A DNA stretch of 64,000 nt, taken from the NCBI GenBank assembly GCA_964462945.1, contig CAYWZW010000005.1, positions 62,001-126,000 of the forward strand. Direction: 5' to 3'. Origin of the DNA: GCA-020343675 sp964462945. GTDB lineage: Bacteria > Planctomycetota > Phycisphaerae > Sedimentisphaerales > Anaerobacaceae. Shown here piece by piece: positions 62,695 through 64,000 of the stretch. The notes beneath the pieces are model-generated. The model ran no database searches, was not told the origin of the DNA, and saw nothing but the letters and a program-made list of their open reading frames with translations. A program made the translations under genes and the position numbers. Every line of letters begins with the position of its first letter. The stretch's first letter is position 1.

Positions 62695-64000
62695 ATGAAT
62701 GTACTTGTGGACAGAATGGTTCGACAGGGGCTGATCGAAGAATCAGCGGCCCGGGGAATCCGCGGGCTGCTGGCCTCGGGTGAGCCTCCCACCCGTGCTT
62801 TTGCGGCTTGCGGGCTGGCTGAGGAGCCGCTGCTGCGTTTTTGGGCCAGCGAATTCGGCTGCCCCTACGTGGAGCTTGAGCAGCGTTCGTTCTCCAAGGA
62901 GTTTCTCAGCCAGTTCCCGGCCCGCGTCCTTCTGGACAAGCACGTGATACCTGTCAGCGAGGCCAGCGGCGAGGTGCTCGTTGTCAGCAGCAATCCGTTC
63001 GACACCTCGGCCGTTGACGAGTTGCGTCTGGCCACCGGCCGGGACCTCCGAGCAGCCCTGGCCCCGCTGGCGGATATCGACCGCTGCATCAAACGGCACC
63101 TGGGTGTCGGCGCCGATACGGTCCAGTCAATGATATCGCAAGCCGGAGAGAACGGCCTTCAGGTGATCGACACGGACTCGGACGACGATATGGATCTGAC
63201 GGACGCCGCGGAAGGGGCGTCCATCGTTCGCTTCGTCAATCAGGTCATCACCGAGGCTATCGAGCTGCGAGCCACCGACGTGCACATCGAGCCTTTCGAG
63301 AACACGCTGCGCGTCCGATACCGCATCGACGGCGTGCTGCAAGAGGCATCGGTGGCCCCTGAGGTCAAGCAGTTCCAGGCGGCCATAGTCTCACGGCTGA
63401 AGATATTAAGCAAGCTCGACATCGCCGAGAAGCGTGTCCCCCAGGACGGCCGTATCAAGATTCTTATCGCCGACCACGAGATTGACGTGCGTGTGTCGGT
63501 GATCCCGATGCTGTACGGTGAAGCGGTTGTGCTGCGATTGCTGGATCGTTCATCGGTGCTGCTGGGTCTGGACAAGCTCGGCATGTCCAGTCACGATCTG
63601 GATACGACTAAGATGATTCTTGAAAGACCGCACGGAATCATCCTGGTAACAGGGCCCACGGGTAGCGGCAAGACGACCACACTGTATGCCGGCTTGTCGT
63701 ACATTAACGACGTCCGGCGAAAGATCATCACCATCGAAGACCCCATTGAGTATCAGCTCCACGGTATCAACCAGATACAGATTTCGCGCAAAGCGGGATT
63801 GACCTTTGCCAGCGGACTTCGGTCGATTCTGCGCCATGACCCGGATGTTATTCTCGTCGGAGAGATTCGAGACATGGAGACGGCGGAAATTGCGATTCAA
63901 GCGTCTCTGACCGGCCACCTTGTGTTTTCAACCTTGCACACCAACGACGCCCCCACGGCGTTGACGCGTCTGGTGGATATGGGGATTGAGCCTTATCTGG
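62695..64000 (+). CDS. GspE/PilB-type secretion ATPase (partial, C-terminus beyond window)
   Basis: The frame runs from the ATG at 62695 to the window edge (435 codons). The N-terminal MshEN-like domain (1-140) includes VDRMVRQGLIEESAARGIRG, then FVNQVITEAIELRATDVHIE opens the ATPase. Walker A is GPTGSGKTTTLYAGL near residue 318; the Asp box is IITIEDPIEYQL, and the Walker B/His box is LVGEIRDMETAEIAIQASLT, LVFSTLHTNDAPTAL. This is the T2SS/T4P assembly ATPase. Whether the Cys4 zinc motif of GspE follows cannot be seen. The partner membrane and pilin genes presumably lie downstream. Confidence 0.92.
   Translation, partial: MNVLVDRMVRQGLIEESAARGIRGLLASGEPPTRAFAACGLAEEPLLRFWASEFGCPYVELEQRSFSKEFLSQFPARVLLDKHVIPVSEASGEVLVVSSNPFDTSAVDELRLATGRDLRAALAPLADIDRCIKRHLGVGADTVQSMISQAGENGLQVIDTDSDDDMDLTDAAEGASIVRFVNQVITEAIELRATDVHIEPFENTLRVRYRIDGVLQEASVAPEVKQFQAAIVSRLKILSKLDIAEKRVPQDGRIKILIADHEIDVRVSVIPMLYGEAVVLRLLDRSSVLLGLDKLGMSSHDLDTTKMILERPHGIILVTGPTGSGKTTTLYAGLSYINDVRRKIITIEDPIEYQLHGINQIQISRKAGLTFASGLRSILRHDPDVILVGEIRDMETAEIAIQASLTGHLVFSTLHTNDAPTALTRLVDMGIEPYL

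Overview
The window looks like uncultured Planctomycetota DNA, probably Phycisphaerae/Sedimentisphaerales-like. This is inferred from the mix of content, not from a marker gene. The mix is an exosortase/EpsI exopolysaccharide locus, large secreted LamG/PA14 proteins with repeated beta modules, a sulfatase next to an enolase-superfamily enzyme, a PQQ-type beta-propeller, many small toxin-antitoxin genes, and intergenic DNA full of short dispersed repeats. No rRNA or tRNA gene was seen.

Region 1 (1-18.6 kb, all minus strand) is an exopolysaccharide gene cluster. It runs from a Wzx-type flippase (18.6 kb) through three polysaccharide pyruvyl transferases, an FrhB-like iron-sulfur protein, six glycosyltransferases (GT2, GT4, GT8), an EpsG/Wzy-like polymerase, a SDR nucleotide-sugar dehydratase and a phosphoglycosyl transferase to EpsI and an exosortase cut by the window edge. 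Region 3 (27.0-33.6 kb, also minus) supplies the export and initiation parts: a BY-kinase/chain-length protein, a WecA-like GlcNAc-1-P transferase, an unknown exported protein and a FixJ-type response regulator. An identical 27-bp element lies upstream of each of the last two genes.

Region 2 (18.9-26.9 kb) separates these halves and looks like an accessory island. It holds DUF433/DUF5615, a three-gene HEPN/MNT operon with a small helical protein, HepT/MntA, YefM/RelE, a second small helical antitoxin with a frameshifted RelE, a hicB stub, a GxxExxY protein, a frameshifted LamG gene and a fibronectin III protein. Four of its minus-strand operons have clear sigma70 promoters that fall into two near-duplicate pairs. 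A stray copy of the BY-kinase 3' end lies inside the island, which points to rearrangement beside that gene.

Region 4 (34-43.9 kb) has an IS-type transposase, an RRM protein, a LamG/PA14 secreted protein, a Cys-rich PAS histidine kinase with a NarL-type regulator, and a ten-heme OmcA/MtrC-like cytochrome followed by a strong terminator. Region 5 (43.9-57.7 kb) looks like a catabolic/secreted-enzyme locus: MBL-fold protein, enolase-superfamily enzyme, sulfatase, a mutarotase-like unknown, a beta-propeller, a CBM9-like protein, a TIM-barrel protein and a second PA14 protein that is a domain-swapped paralogue of the first. Region 6 (58.3-64 kb) has EttA, a decayed LamG fragment, an exported methyltransferase, a Gly/Pro/Gln-rich exported protein and the start of a GspE/PilB ATPase that runs off the window.
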